This document shows, in pieces, positions 10,312 through 20,396 of a DNA stretch of 64,000 nt (its first letter is position 1; every line of letters starts with the position of its first letter). This DNA comes from Gracilaria gracilis. Taxonomy: Eukaryota > Rhodophyta > Florideophyceae > Gracilariales > Gracilariaceae. The stretch covers positions 62,001 through 126,000 of the forward strand of contig JARGSG010000123.1 of assembly GCA_030374805.1 (NCBI GenBank), read 5' to 3'. The translations under genes and the position numbers were made by a program. The notes under the pieces were generated by a model that was given only the letters and a program-made list of their open reading frames with translations, was not told the origin of the DNA and ran no database searches.

Positions 10312-11478
10312 ATGGCAAATCTTTCAAATGCGCAGCTACACTCTATCTCGCAAATCTCTCCCGCTCACCTTCGCACCAGTCTTGGCCCTTTTCCTACCAC
10401 ACAACAGCTCTCGGCTGACGTACTCCGTCTCAGGGATATCGAATTCACGTCATCGTCATCTCACCAACCAAGTGACGCAGAGAATCACAGTACCCTTATG
10501 AAAATGACCCCTCTAAATGTGATACAAATGGCTCGTGAGAACCCCGAACACTTGAAAAAGCTGATGGCATCTGCCTTAAAAGAAGACCAAGCCCTCAGTC
10601 CGCGAACAGTTCCCGATGCCAACCCCTTCGAGATTGCTTCGATCGCAATCTCATGGCTCTTCTCGGCAACCAATCAATTGCAACAAGCGTCCATTCCACT
10701 TGCCAATCTGAGGTTGGCGCCAACAGCACAGCCCGCTTCAACCACTCCCGCCCCTGCCCACACCGGTGCTCTCCTTTCCCTCTCTGTCCCCACGCTACAT
10801 CAGCCTGCCAACCTCCAGGACTCGGATGACTCAGATGATGAGAACCGCCAGCATCCAGCGAAAAGGATCAAGCACGTCATAGATCCGAAGACATTCTCTT
10901 TCGGGGTTACCAAAACCCACCAAACATCTCTGTCACACTACCCGGGAAAAGGTCTAAGCTCCACAAGCTTGAAAGTGGAGCAGCTCATCGGACCGGCCAT
11001 CTTTTCCATACTAACGTCTCAGGGAACCGACATTCCGACATTTCTACAACATCATTTCAAGCATTGGAGACGAACCGCAACGGGTCAACCAACTCCGTCG
11101 GAGATGGAAGCAGTAACACTCGGGCGTTTGATCCACCTCGAAATGCTCGTACACGACTCACCCAAGGAAGCTCTCGAGCAGAGACCCTCCTTGGAAGTTG
11201 CGTCTGTACGCAATACTGCGTGTCGAGGAAGGCCTCTCGACAGGCCTTCACGCGGAAAAGCGCGACGCATGGGACGAAGTTGTCCATCTACTGGAGACAG
11301 TCCCGCAAGGGACAGTCAGATCTCAGGATCTAGAGGAGGTAGTGACCAAGAACATAACCCTTCAGAAGAAACGGCTGTCAGCGCTGAAGGCAATCCAAGA
11401 AGCCAAGTCGAAGGCGCGCAACAATTCGAGAAGGCAACCTCGCTCGTACCACCAGAATCACGGGCACACCCAGAATGA
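10312..11478 (+). CDS. Gag-like ORF of the PAT-like element
   Basis: A 388-codon frame with an ATG start, between the recombinase and RT frames. The first half is Ser/Thr/Pro-rich. A short acidic block (DSDDSDDEN) near residue 175 is followed by basic residues. No zinc knuckle is visible. Its position and composition fit the gag of DIRS-group elements, which is poorly conserved, so the call rests on context. Confidence 0.55.
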   Translation: MANLSNAQLHSISQISPAHLRTSLGPFPTTQQLSADVLRLRDIEFTSSSSHQPSDAENHSTLMKMTPLNVIQMARENPEHLKKLMASALKEDQALSPRTVPDANPFEIASIAISWLFSATNQLQQASIPLANLRLAPTAQPASTTPAPAHTGALLSLSVPTLHQPANLQDSDDSDDENRQHPAKRIKHVIDPKTFSFGVTKTHQTSLSHYPGKGLSSTSLKVEQLIGPAIFSILTSQGTDIPTFLQHHFKHWRRTATGQPTPSEMEAVTLGRLIHLEMLVHDSPKEALEQRPSLEVASVRNTACRGRPLDRPSRGKARRMGRSCPSTGDSPARDSQISGSRGGSDQEHNPSEETAVSAEGNPRSQVEGAQQFEKATSLVPPESRAHPE

Positions 11479-11511
11479 ACAGCAGAACTACAAGAATCGT
11501 CCCTCTGGGAA

Positions 11512-13641
11512 GTGACCAACTCCACTGCGTTCATTCCCATATTCCCTATACCTCGCGTGAACTCTCTTCTGTCTAATTGTCCCCGAGCTCTTGGGGTTAT
11601 AGAATCGCTTACCCATCTCTTTCTTGGACCCAACCAACCACGCAAGAAGCGAAAACGATATCCTCGCTCTATACACTCGCATCTCAACGCACAACGACAT
11701 GTCCTGGACAGTGTATCTTATTTTCTCACCCACTCATCCATCTCCGAAGATGAGGAAGCCATCCACGATTACACCTTCCGAGCCTTCCCTGACATGTTCT
11801 CTACGCCAGCATTTGACCACCTTTACAATACTAAGTCCGAATGGTTCTCAAGAGGCCTCTTTAAGCCAATCAAACCATCCCCTCTCTCGCTCCCACCCTC
11901 TAGGCAATCCTCTCCTCCCGAAGCCTCGCATCACTGGATGTCTAGAGTCCCCGAGGATATTAGTGGTCTCTTTCTTGGCCCAGAACACTCTAAGTTTGAA
12001 GAAGTTCTGTATTCTACTCTCTTCCAAGCCCAGAATGCCTTCTCAATCCGCAATTCACTGCCGAAACCTCGCACCCACGCTACTCCGTCGAACTATCTCC
12101 ACCTCTTGGAAAGGATGCACGACTCTGGAATGTTAATCTGGTCTCTCCAATCGGAGGAAGACGAACGTTACTCCCAACTCGCGGACGTCATCCAACTTAC
12201 GCTATTCGCTGTCACGAAATCACCGCAAGAAGACCGTTTGATATCTTGGCCTCGCGTTCAAAATCTCCTTCTGCCCGACCCATCATATACATCTCTCCCC
12301 GATCCAAGTCTCTTTCAGTCCATCCTTCCCGCGCAGCAACTGTCAGCCATCTACCTGGAAGTAGCCAATATGTTTCATAATATTGTGCTCCCCTCCACGC
12401 TTTCAAGGCTTTTCCCACTGCAGAAAGTCACCACTGACCACTTATCTTGCTCTTTTATCGCGAGAATCTCTCAATATCTCAGGAAGCCCAATGGAAAAGG
12501 AGTGTGGCTTCGACCATGCCAAGCAACAATGCCTATGGGGTTTAAATGGTCAGTCTATATCAGTCATACATTTGTAGACCACCTCCTTCAAGAGTCATTT
12601 CATATCTTCCGCCAGTCCCGCATTGCCCCTCGCGCTGCCTTACGCCTACTGCCTTTCTGCCGGGAGAATGCTCCGTTTGTCGTCAGCAAAAAACTATCCC
12701 TGCTGCTCCATATTATCGATGACATCGGTATTGTCGTCTGTAATTGGACCCCGCAAGCACTACTCTTTCTCTATAAGATCTTGAGAACAGTATTCTCCGC
12801 AGCGAATTTACCGATCAAACCAAGCAAATCGTGTCCTTTCGACAGCGTCGTGCGACAGAACCTCCCCTTCATCGGCTGTATCTGGAACTTGCAGGATGGC
12901 CTCGTCTTCCCTATCCGACGCAAAATACACAGACTGCACTGTTCTTTGCAAGAACTATTTCGATCCAGCACGATCAACCACCATGAATGGCAGTCTATTC
13001 TTGGGAAACTCATATGGCCTGCCTTGATTAACCGACCCCTCTTGTCATGTTTCAACGCTGTTTATAGACACTCTTCTGGCCTTGAGAGTGGGTATATTAC
13101 TCTATCGGAACAGGACAAGAGGAAGATATCTCTATTGTCTACTCTTCTGCCGATGGCGGTCGTAGATGTCAGGTTACCTATTTCGAACATTATTGTCACC
13201 TTCGATGCGTCGCCTACCGCAGGTGCTGTCCTAATCTCAATTGTACCCATTCATCTCGCTACAGAACTCTGGCGACTATCACAGGAACTGGCACACAACC
13301 CCAATTCTCAAGGCATCGAATTCATGAGTAACACAGAAAAGGTTCGCAGAATTTACAAATCTCTCTCCTGGAGTACGGCGATCGTACACAAATGGAACAA
13401 GCCCGAACATATTAATTGCCTCGAGACAGCCACCGCAGTTCTAGCTCTGAACTGGCTCATCCATCATGGCCTTAATCGATGCCAGTTAATATTCTTCACA
13501 GACTCAATGGTCACTCTTGGAGCCCTGAGGAAAGGAAGGTCCTCGTCTATTCCGCTTCTTCTCCGCTGCCGTCGATTTGGGATCACTAAGCCTCGCAGTC
13601 GGGATACGTGTGTCTTTCGTGCACCATTCCGTCGGAAATGA
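11512..13641 (+). CDS. RT-RNase H ORF of the PAT-like element
   Basis: A frame of about 700 codons without an ATG at its left edge. RT blocks include TMPMGFKWS and the catalytic HIIDDIGIV (DD pair near residue 405). RNase H follows with VTFDASPTAGA, the CLETA block and FFTDSMVT near residue 660. DIRS-group RT-RH proteins have this order. It would copy element RNA into the circular form used by the recombinase. The C-terminal end looks broken, so I treat the element as a fossil. Confidence 0.8.
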   Translation: MTNSTAFIPIFPIPRVNSLLSNCPRALGVIESLTHLFLGPNQPRKKRKRYPRSIHSHLNAQRHVLDSVSYFLTHSSISEDEEAIHDYTFRAFPDMFSTPAFDHLYNTKSEWFSRGLFKPIKPSPLSLPPSRQSSPPEASHHWMSRVPEDISGLFLGPEHSKFEEVLYSTLFQAQNAFSIRNSLPKPRTHATPSNYLHLLERMHDSGMLIWSLQSEEDERYSQLADVIQLTLFAVTKSPQEDRLISWPRVQNLLLPDPSYTSLPDPSLFQSILPAQQLSAIYLEVANMFHNIVLPSTLSRLFPLQKVTTDHLSCSFIARISQYLRKPNGKGVWLRPCQATMPMGFKWSVYISHTFVDHLLQESFHIFRQSRIAPRAALRLLPFCRENAPFVVSKKLSLLLHIIDDIGIVVCNWTPQALLFLYKILRTVFSAANLPIKPSKSCPFDSVVRQNLPFIGCIWNLQDGLVFPIRRKIHRLHCSLQELFRSSTINHHEWQSILGKLIWPALINRPLLSCFNAVYRHSSGLESGYITLSEQDKRKISLLSTLLPMAVVDVRLPISNIIVTFDASPTAGAVLISIVPIHLATELWRLSQELAHNPNSQGIEFMSNTEKVRRIYKSLSWSTAIVHKWNKPEHINCLETATAVLALNWLIHHGLNRCQLIFFTDSMVTLGALRKGRSSSIPLLLRCRRFGITKPRSRDTCVFRAPFRRK

Positions 13642-13737
13642 ACGCCGCCGATGAACCATCTCGGCCATAAGAGAGAGCCGTGTCAAAGACTCTCTCTGTA
13701 AGAGCATCGCCTCAATATCTTTCGTCGATCACGGGAT

Positions 13738-13880
13738 GGGAACAGTACATCTCCTGTCGAGAGTACTGTGTGCTTTAAGTTGTGCTTAACTGCACGGTGC
13801 TAAGACATGGCCGTCTGCACCACCCAGTACCCAGACATTAAAGATCTTACGCCGCGAAGCGATAGCTTTGCGATGAATAA
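13738..13880 (+). repeat. PAT-like element split repeat B1
   Basis: 143 bp starting GGGAACAGTACATCTCC and ending GCGATGAATAA. It matches B2 with about three differences. It is followed directly by the first 21 bases of A2, and then Gypsy B intervenes. Confidence 0.85.
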
Positions 13881-13901
13881 TATATTTTCGAGGGCCCGCA
13901 G

Positions 13902-14752
13902 TGTAGAGCAATTGCCCTTGGCAGGGACTGAGGGGGATGCCACTCATATATCCGTTGTTATTTTCGGCTGAACTTCCTACTATTATGAAGTCTATTTGCC
14001 TATTTGGCCCGGATTAGGGATCCGCCTATGAAGGGTAGGATTGGCGCGACACGTGTGTGCCCGCGCCCGATTACCAGATGCGCCGTTGCAAGTGTGCCAC
14101 GGAGGTACACGTGGGTAGTGTTGGCCGGCGTGCCGGGTACTTAGATAATTTAGTGATATTTGTCAGCCGTATATAAGTGGCGGCACTTGCCGCCACTGTA
14201 CGGGAAGTAAACCTCAACGAGGCCTTGGCTCTAGCTTGAGTTCCGCTTGCGCACGGTCTTTTGCCCCATTCCCGGGGAATACCGCCGCTTATCCGGACAA
14301 GTTATCCACCTCCGTCACCGAGAAGCACCGATCCGTCGTTACGGCCTCTTATTTATCATTCTTCCGTACACTCTTTCTGTTTTCCCGTCTTACGGCTTCG
14401 TTACACTTCGCCCTGTTGTACAGGTTTGCCCCTTTTTGTCTCGGGATTATTCCCAGCTCTCACGAGTCTGTGCTCCGCAGTGCGGCTCATTTTGCTACCT
14501 TCTATCTCGTCCCTTTTGCTACGGGATACGCCACACCCAGTGGAATCCATCCTGTTGGCACCCCGATTGCCACCCCCAACCTCCGTCTGTAAGTCAGGAA
14601 GAGGCTGCCCGGAGTTACGCCCGGCACGTGTCGGCCTCATCGGAGGGTTCTGCCACTGCTCTGGCCCAATAGGGAGCAAGGCTGAACACCTTGGGTGCGT
14701 AGCCGCTGGCGCGGTTTGTGTTCTTTCCTTCCGTTCCCGGCTTTGCCCCACA
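13902..14752 (+). repeat. Gypsy B 5' LTR
   Basis: Begins TGTAGAGCAATTGCC and ends GCCCCACA. A TATA box (TATATAAG, 14170-14177) is followed at once by the hairpin GTGGCGGC-actt-GCCGCCAC, so the hairpin should lie in the R region of the RNA. The same structure is kept in the 3' LTR. Confidence 0.9.
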
Positions 14753-14754
14753 AG

Positions 14755-14772
14755 TGGTCTCCCGACTTAGAA
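14755..14772 (+). other. Gypsy B primer-binding site (tRNA-Tyr-like)
   Basis: TGGTCTCCCGACTTAGAA begins two bases after the 5' LTR. It is nearly identical to the Gypsy A site and complementary to a tRNA 3' end of the form ...CGGGAGACCA. Confidence 0.7.
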
Positions 14773-14902
14773 ACGGCTTTCTGGACAACATTTGTTGTAG
14801 TGGAAACTGGTGCTGTATCCCTCTGCGTGGGGAGAACTTACTTTGCGCCATTGCTGGAAGCGGTAATCGTTCGTTTAAAACTCCCGATTGCTTCGGCGGA
14901 CA

Positions 14903-16921
14903 ATGACATCTCGCCGTAACAAAGGTCGCTCGAAGGCTGGGTCTGCACCTGGCCCAATTGTTGGACCACCGGAATCATCTGGACTCGCTCAGAGCCTCCC
15001 GCTGTTACCAACGGATGTACTGAACGGCCCGGGTGATAACGCTCAAGCGCCGGCTTCCCGGGGTCCTCGTACCAACAATGGGGCCCCACCAGCTCAAGGA
15101 CCGGCTAATTCCGCGCAAGCGGCTGAAGCCATGTCGTCGAGGTCCGACGAGTATACCCTCCGTGAATTAAAGGCACAAGTGCGCGTGGTGCAGAACTCTC
15201 ACGTGGCTCTGATTCACGACATTACGAAACTCCGGCAACGGCTGTACGAAGCCGATGTTCGGGATGTTTCGCAAGACGTCCGTGTCTTACGGTCTGATGT
15301 CAACCAGATCATGGAAGACCGAAAGGAATCGGCTGTCCCGCATGAGCAGGCAGCTGATCGTTTAAACCGCTTAGCGGCCCGTCTGGAAACGGTCGAGCAC
15401 ACCATCATCCACGATGCTGTGGCGCCCGGCGTGCCGGTTTCCGAAACTTCTCGGAAGTCGCACCGCTCCAAAGACCGCCATGCGGGAAAGAAGAGAAAGG
15501 TTAAATTGGAACCTGATTCGTCCTCTTCTTCATCCTCTGAGTCTAATGCTCAAGTCAGGGATTCGTCAACCGATTCTTCGGAAAGTGAGGACGAGCCTTC
15601 ACGCTCTCGTGCTACCCGTTCCCGGGCCACCGAAGCCACGCAAGGCGTTGCCCGGAGCCGTTCTAAAGGACGAAAGCACCTTGGACTCAAGGAACTGAAG
15701 CCGACGAATTTATTGTATCGGAAGTTGCTGTCATACCGATATTATCGGCTGGAAGACTCCAGTGGAGAAAGGACCCCTCGCGGGACTGGACGAGTGAAAG
15801 ACCACATTAAGAGGCTGGAGCTCACACTGAAGCCCAATAAGTTCTCTGGGCAGGATCCAATCCTGGTGTTGGACTTTCTCGCCCGATATGTTGGGGAAGC
15901 CGATGTACTTCGGATGTCTGAGGCGCAAGCCTACATCGCACTGCCTTACTTTTTAAAAGTTATGGCCGAGGACCAGTACAACTCTGTCCGCGGATCGTCT
16001 CGTGCCTCCGAGGGAGGAGTGACCTGTTGGCCAGAGGCTGTACAGTACCTCCTGCGATCCTACGCTACAGGAAACGCAATTCAAGATGCCATACTCGCAT
16101 TGCGCGACACGAAGCAAGGACCGGAAGAGACGGAGACCGTTTATTCTACACGGTTGAATAAGGCCTTTCACCGCTGTGGGAACGTCTACTCCGCGGCCGA
16201 GCGATGTACCATGTTTGTGGATGGCTTGGTTCCCTCGATTAGGACTTTGGTAGCCCGTTATCGGGCGAACAAGCGCAAGATCTCCTACTTGGAGCTGGTT
16301 CAATTTGCCCAAGCTGAGGGTGATGCGGCACGGGCAAGTGCCAGCATTAAGTCTCGCACACGCCGTCTATTCTATCTGGAAGAGAGGGATCTATCACAGC
16401 ATCAATCGAGAGGTTCAGCCCATGCTAACTACGACAACGTGCACCTAGTGCAGAGTGACCAATCGTTGGCAACGTCGGACCTGCCATCTACGATGGGACC
16501 GACAACCGAAGATTCGGATGCTGCTCTGTACGCCGGTAATCATGTTCCGGCATTGCCAGTGCCGCACTCTGGCGGATACAGAAACTCCCGTCCCGGGTGG
16601 AGGGATCCCTACCCCCCGAGACAGGAGCGAAGGCCGCCCAATGCGGATTCTCTTCGCCAGCTCATATGCCATGTTTGCTACAAACCTGGGCATATTGCCC
16701 CGAACTGTATGTTACCATTCAGGGAGATGGCAAAAATTGTTCTCCATTATGAGTCGTTGACGCCCGCCGAGCGGGAACGTGTTCCCGAAAAATCGTACCT
16801 TCGTGCGAAGGCGGATACTCAGCCTGGAAAACAGGAACCTTCACCGCATCATGGTGAAGCAGCAGCCGCATCTGGGAGCCCAACGGTTCCGCAAAATAGC
16901 GGCGACGCTCAGAAAAACTGA
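14903..16921 (+). CDS. gag: Gypsy B gag
   Basis: An open frame of about 672 codons. I take the ATG at 14903 because the frame extends only a few codons upstream without another ATG. A predicted helical/coiled segment (about residues 85-180) is followed by a Lys/Ser/Glu-rich block with KKRKVK, a nuclear-localisation-like run, and a Ser-Arg block. The capsid-like domain spans roughly 260-450. One CCHC knuckle (CHVCYKPGHIAPNC) lies near residue 590. The product would form the particle and bind element RNA. The frame looks whole. Confidence 0.85.
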   Translation: MTSRRNKGRSKAGSAPGPIVGPPESSGLAQSLPLLPTDVLNGPGDNAQAPASRGPRTNNGAPPAQGPANSAQAAEAMSSRSDEYTLRELKAQVRVVQNSHVALIHDITKLRQRLYEADVRDVSQDVRVLRSDVNQIMEDRKESAVPHEQAADRLNRLAARLETVEHTIIHDAVAPGVPVSETSRKSHRSKDRHAGKKRKVKLEPDSSSSSSSESNAQVRDSSTDSSESEDEPSRSRATRSRATEATQGVARSRSKGRKHLGLKELKPTNLLYRKLLSYRYYRLEDSSGERTPRGTGRVKDHIKRLELTLKPNKFSGQDPILVLDFLARYVGEADVLRMSEAQAYIALPYFLKVMAEDQYNSVRGSSRASEGGVTCWPEAVQYLLRSYATGNAIQDAILALRDTKQGPEETETVYSTRLNKAFHRCGNVYSAAERCTMFVDGLVPSIRTLVARYRANKRKISYLELVQFAQAEGDAARASASIKSRTRRLFYLEERDLSQHQSRGSAHANYDNVHLVQSDQSLATSDLPSTMGPTTEDSDAALYAGNHVPALPVPHSGGYRNSRPGWRDPYPPRQERRPPNADSLRQLICHVCYKPGHIAPNCMLPFREMAKIVLHYESLTPAERERVPEKSYLRAKADTQPGKQEPSPHHGEAAAASGSPTVPQNSGDAQKN

Positions 16922-16923
16922 GC

Positions 16924-19900
16924 ATGGGAGCCTCCTTTGAAGGAGCGGCGCAAACGCAGTCGAGCTCAACTGCCCCGGAGGTTGCAAAGCCTCGCTCCCC
17001 GGTCACGATCCTTACGAGGAAGATGGCCACGACAGACGTGGACTCGGAACATCTCGGTGTTCTCCGTCGCCCGTGGGTACGGTCACGCAATTTCCGCGCT
17101 CCGGATAGAGTCCTGGTCATGCCGAAACGAAACTACAAAGTTTTCGCCGACCTCGGGATATCCGACCATTATATTGTTCGGCAGTTGTACGTTCTCGACA
17201 CGGGTGCTGGTCCAAACTTCTTGGTTCAATCGCTTATTCCGCCGCAGTCATTGTCTCAGATTCGGCCGGCCCCGCCGACCGAGATAGCGGATGCAAACAA
17301 TAGACCCCTTTCAATCGTGGGAGTAATTGACCTGATTGTCAGGCTTGGCCGTTGCGTTGTCCTCTTGGACTTCATAGTCTGCAAGCGTTTAGCTGCGCCG
17401 GTCATACTCGGATTTGATTTCTGCGACCGTTTTGTCGAAGCAATTCGACCACGGAAAAGGACCGTAGAGCTGGAGGACGGCACAACAGTGCCAATTGTTC
17501 GGCGACCTTTACGAAAGGCTTTCAAGAAGCAAGTTCCATTGCCAGTGGCCCAGCAGCCAGCGAAATCGCACCGTTCATCTACGAAGCTCCGAGTGGCTCG
17601 GTCTATTTGCATTCCACCGGAATCCCAAACATGGGTCACGGTCACGTGTCTACAGCACGGCCTGCAAACCGTTCAGCCATTGCCTCTCCTTTACGAAAGG
17701 CAGAACGTGGCCCTCGCGAATGGGATTGTACTTGGTGAGCCAGAAAAGCCCTTCAGGGCATTGGTTGCTAATTTCAGCTCCTCCCAACAGAGGTTGGTAA
17801 AGAACCAAGTCATTGGTTCCATGTTACCACACCCGGTGGCTATTGTACCCACACAGATCTCTACCGCCGAGGTTCTCGGAATTCTAGAAGCTGAGGAGGG
17901 AGAGGGGAAGTGCGCTGACACAACCGTACCAAAGACTTCGTCGGGAGATGCTGCGCCGAACTCATCGGGTAAAGAAGTGTTGAACTCGTCGAAAGAAGCA
18001 ACGCCGACACTGTCGGAAGGAAGGCCAGAATCACCTGGATCTGAGAAGAAGGACCCCGTACAGGATCTCGAGTCTCTAGACTTTAACCATGTCCCAGAGT
18101 CTCACCGTGAGAAGTTACGGGATATGCTACGCGAGTTCACCCCCATGTGGGACGGTTCCCTTGGGAAAATTGGGATCACCGAACATCGGATAGATTTGAT
18201 GCCGAACACTCGGCCAATCTCGCAACTACCCCTACCAGGGCAGGACCGACAGCTCGGGAAGAAGAGAAGACTCAAGTCGAGAAGATGCTCCGCGCCGGAG
18301 TCATTGAACCGGCCCAGTCGCCATGGGCCTCGCCCGTGGTACTCGCTCCCAAACCCGATGGGTCTTGGCGTTTTTGTATCGATTACCGCAAGCTTAACGC
18401 GGCTACCGTCAAGGACGTGTATCCCATCCCGAGGATGGACGAATGTATCGATTCGCTCGGAAGCGCAAAGGTGTTCACGACCCTCGACGCGAACTGGGGA
18501 TATTGACAAGTCCCAGTTAGGGCAGAGGATCGTGATAAAACGGCGTTTGTATGTCATCAAGGACTATACCGATTCAACCGGATGCTCTTTGGGCTCACGA
18601 ACGCCCCTGTCACTTTCCAAAGAGCAGTGGACATTTTGCTTGCCCGCTTTAAGTGGAAGACGTGCCTGGTATACCTGTATGACATCATTGTGTTCTCCAG
18701 TAACCTGGACGAGCACTTGACCCACGTTCGGGAGGTGATGCGAGTCCTACGAGAGGCAGGCATTACACTGAAGTTGAAGAAGTGCGAGTTCTTTACCGAT
18801 ACCGTGAAATATCTCGGCCACATAATCCGTCCGGGACAGCTATCGATTGACGCTGTACGTGTGCGGTCTCTCAAGGAGGCCAAACACCCAAGGACTCAGA
18901 CGGAACTCCGATCCTTCCTCGGCCTTTGCAATGTCTACCGCCGTTTTATTCCGCACTTCGCGGATATAGCAGCTCCATTGAATGAACTCTTGCGAAAGGG
19001 ACAGCCAGTGAAACTGGAACCATTCGATGACCGTAAGGCAACGGCATTCTCATCGCTCATTGATGCAGTAACTTCGCCGCCAATTCTTTCCCTGCCGAAA
19101 CTCGGATTGCCCTATGCCATCGATACGGATGCCAGCAATTTCCAGATCGGCTGTGCCCTGTTTCAGACCACGGAGAGTGGCGAACGACTTCCAATTGGTT
19201 TTTGGTCTCGAAGCCTTAACGTTCATGAAAGGAATTACTCGGTACCAGAGAAAGAATGCTTAACAGTAGTCTGGGCTCTCCAGACGCTGCGACCGTACCT
19301 CATGGGAGGGCATTTTACCGTTCATACCGACGATTCGGCTCTGCGATGGCTTCTCTCGATTGCGGAGCCCTCTGGCCGCTTGATGCGGTGGAGGCTAAGA
19401 TTATCGGAGTTCGACTTCGACGTGCAGTACAAGAAGGGAATCCTGAACACTCAGGCTGATGCACTTTCCCGCTTACCGACTGCGGCCGAAGCTGAGCCAG
19501 TCGATGATCTGGAAATACCCTGTTTCTTTATGGAGGACGACGAAGACGAAGATTTGGAGGGATGGGACGTCTATGACGCTGTCTTAGCCGTTTTAGATAC
19601 GGAGCCAGTACCGGGATCATTCGTGCCGATAACACCGGAAGAACTGATCCGGGAACAGTATACGGACCCGTTCTGCAGTAGGGTGCGCGCCCGTCTGAAC
19701 GGTGGAGCTCAACTGCCTTTTGTCATGAACGACCAAGGATTCTTGGTTCGAACGGTTACTGACCGACCACAGATTGTGGTACCTCACTCGCTTCAATCTT
19801 GGGTCTTGCATTTGTCGCATTACGCGAAGTTTTCGGCCCACCCTGGTGGAAGGAAGTTGTACTACACCCTTAGGAAGGACTTCTATTGGCCAGCTATGGC

Positions 19901-20348
19901 ATTCGATGCGTACGCCACTGCTCGGGGATGCTCTGGTTGCGCAAAGAACCGCGTCAAACTGCGGAAATACTCCAAACAGTTGGTACTTTTCCCCGCAAGG
20001 GCCTCACTTGAGTTTGTGGCGATTGACATACTCGGTGAGTTTATTCGGACTCGCCGAGGTAATCGGTTTCTACTCGTCATAACCAACCGCTTTTCGAAGC
20101 TCGTGCGGACAGTTCCGTTGACGAAGATCACCGCCAGTTCGGTCGCGCAAGCGTTCGTAACCCACTGGGTGTTTGTCTACGGACCGCCGATTGATTTACT
20201 ATCGGATAATGGGTCGCAATTCTCTGCGAAGCTCTTCCAGGACGTGTGTCGAATACTGGACATTAAGAACTGGTTTACTACGACCTACCATCCGCAAAGT
20301 AACGGCCAGGTAGAGCGCTTCAATCGCACCGTGCTGAATGCGCTGTGA
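16924..20348 (+). pseudogene. pol: Gypsy B pol: protease, RT, RNase H, integrase (broken)
   Basis: Starts three bases after gag. The protease has VLDTGAGPNF near residue 98 and VILGFDFCD. RT blocks (PIPRMDECID, TTLDANWGYW, RMLFGLTNAP-type) are followed by the catalytic region near 18680, RNase H (IDTDASNFQIG), the HH-CC integrase region near 19800-19950 and the integrase core with DILG, LSDNGSQF and NGQVERFNR. Similarity in order and sequence to Gypsy A pol is obvious. The region looks broken in about three places, so it is treated as a fossil. Confidence 0.85.
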
Positions 20349-20396
20349 ACCTTTGTCGCCGACCACCCGTCGGAATGGGATCTCTACACCGATGCG

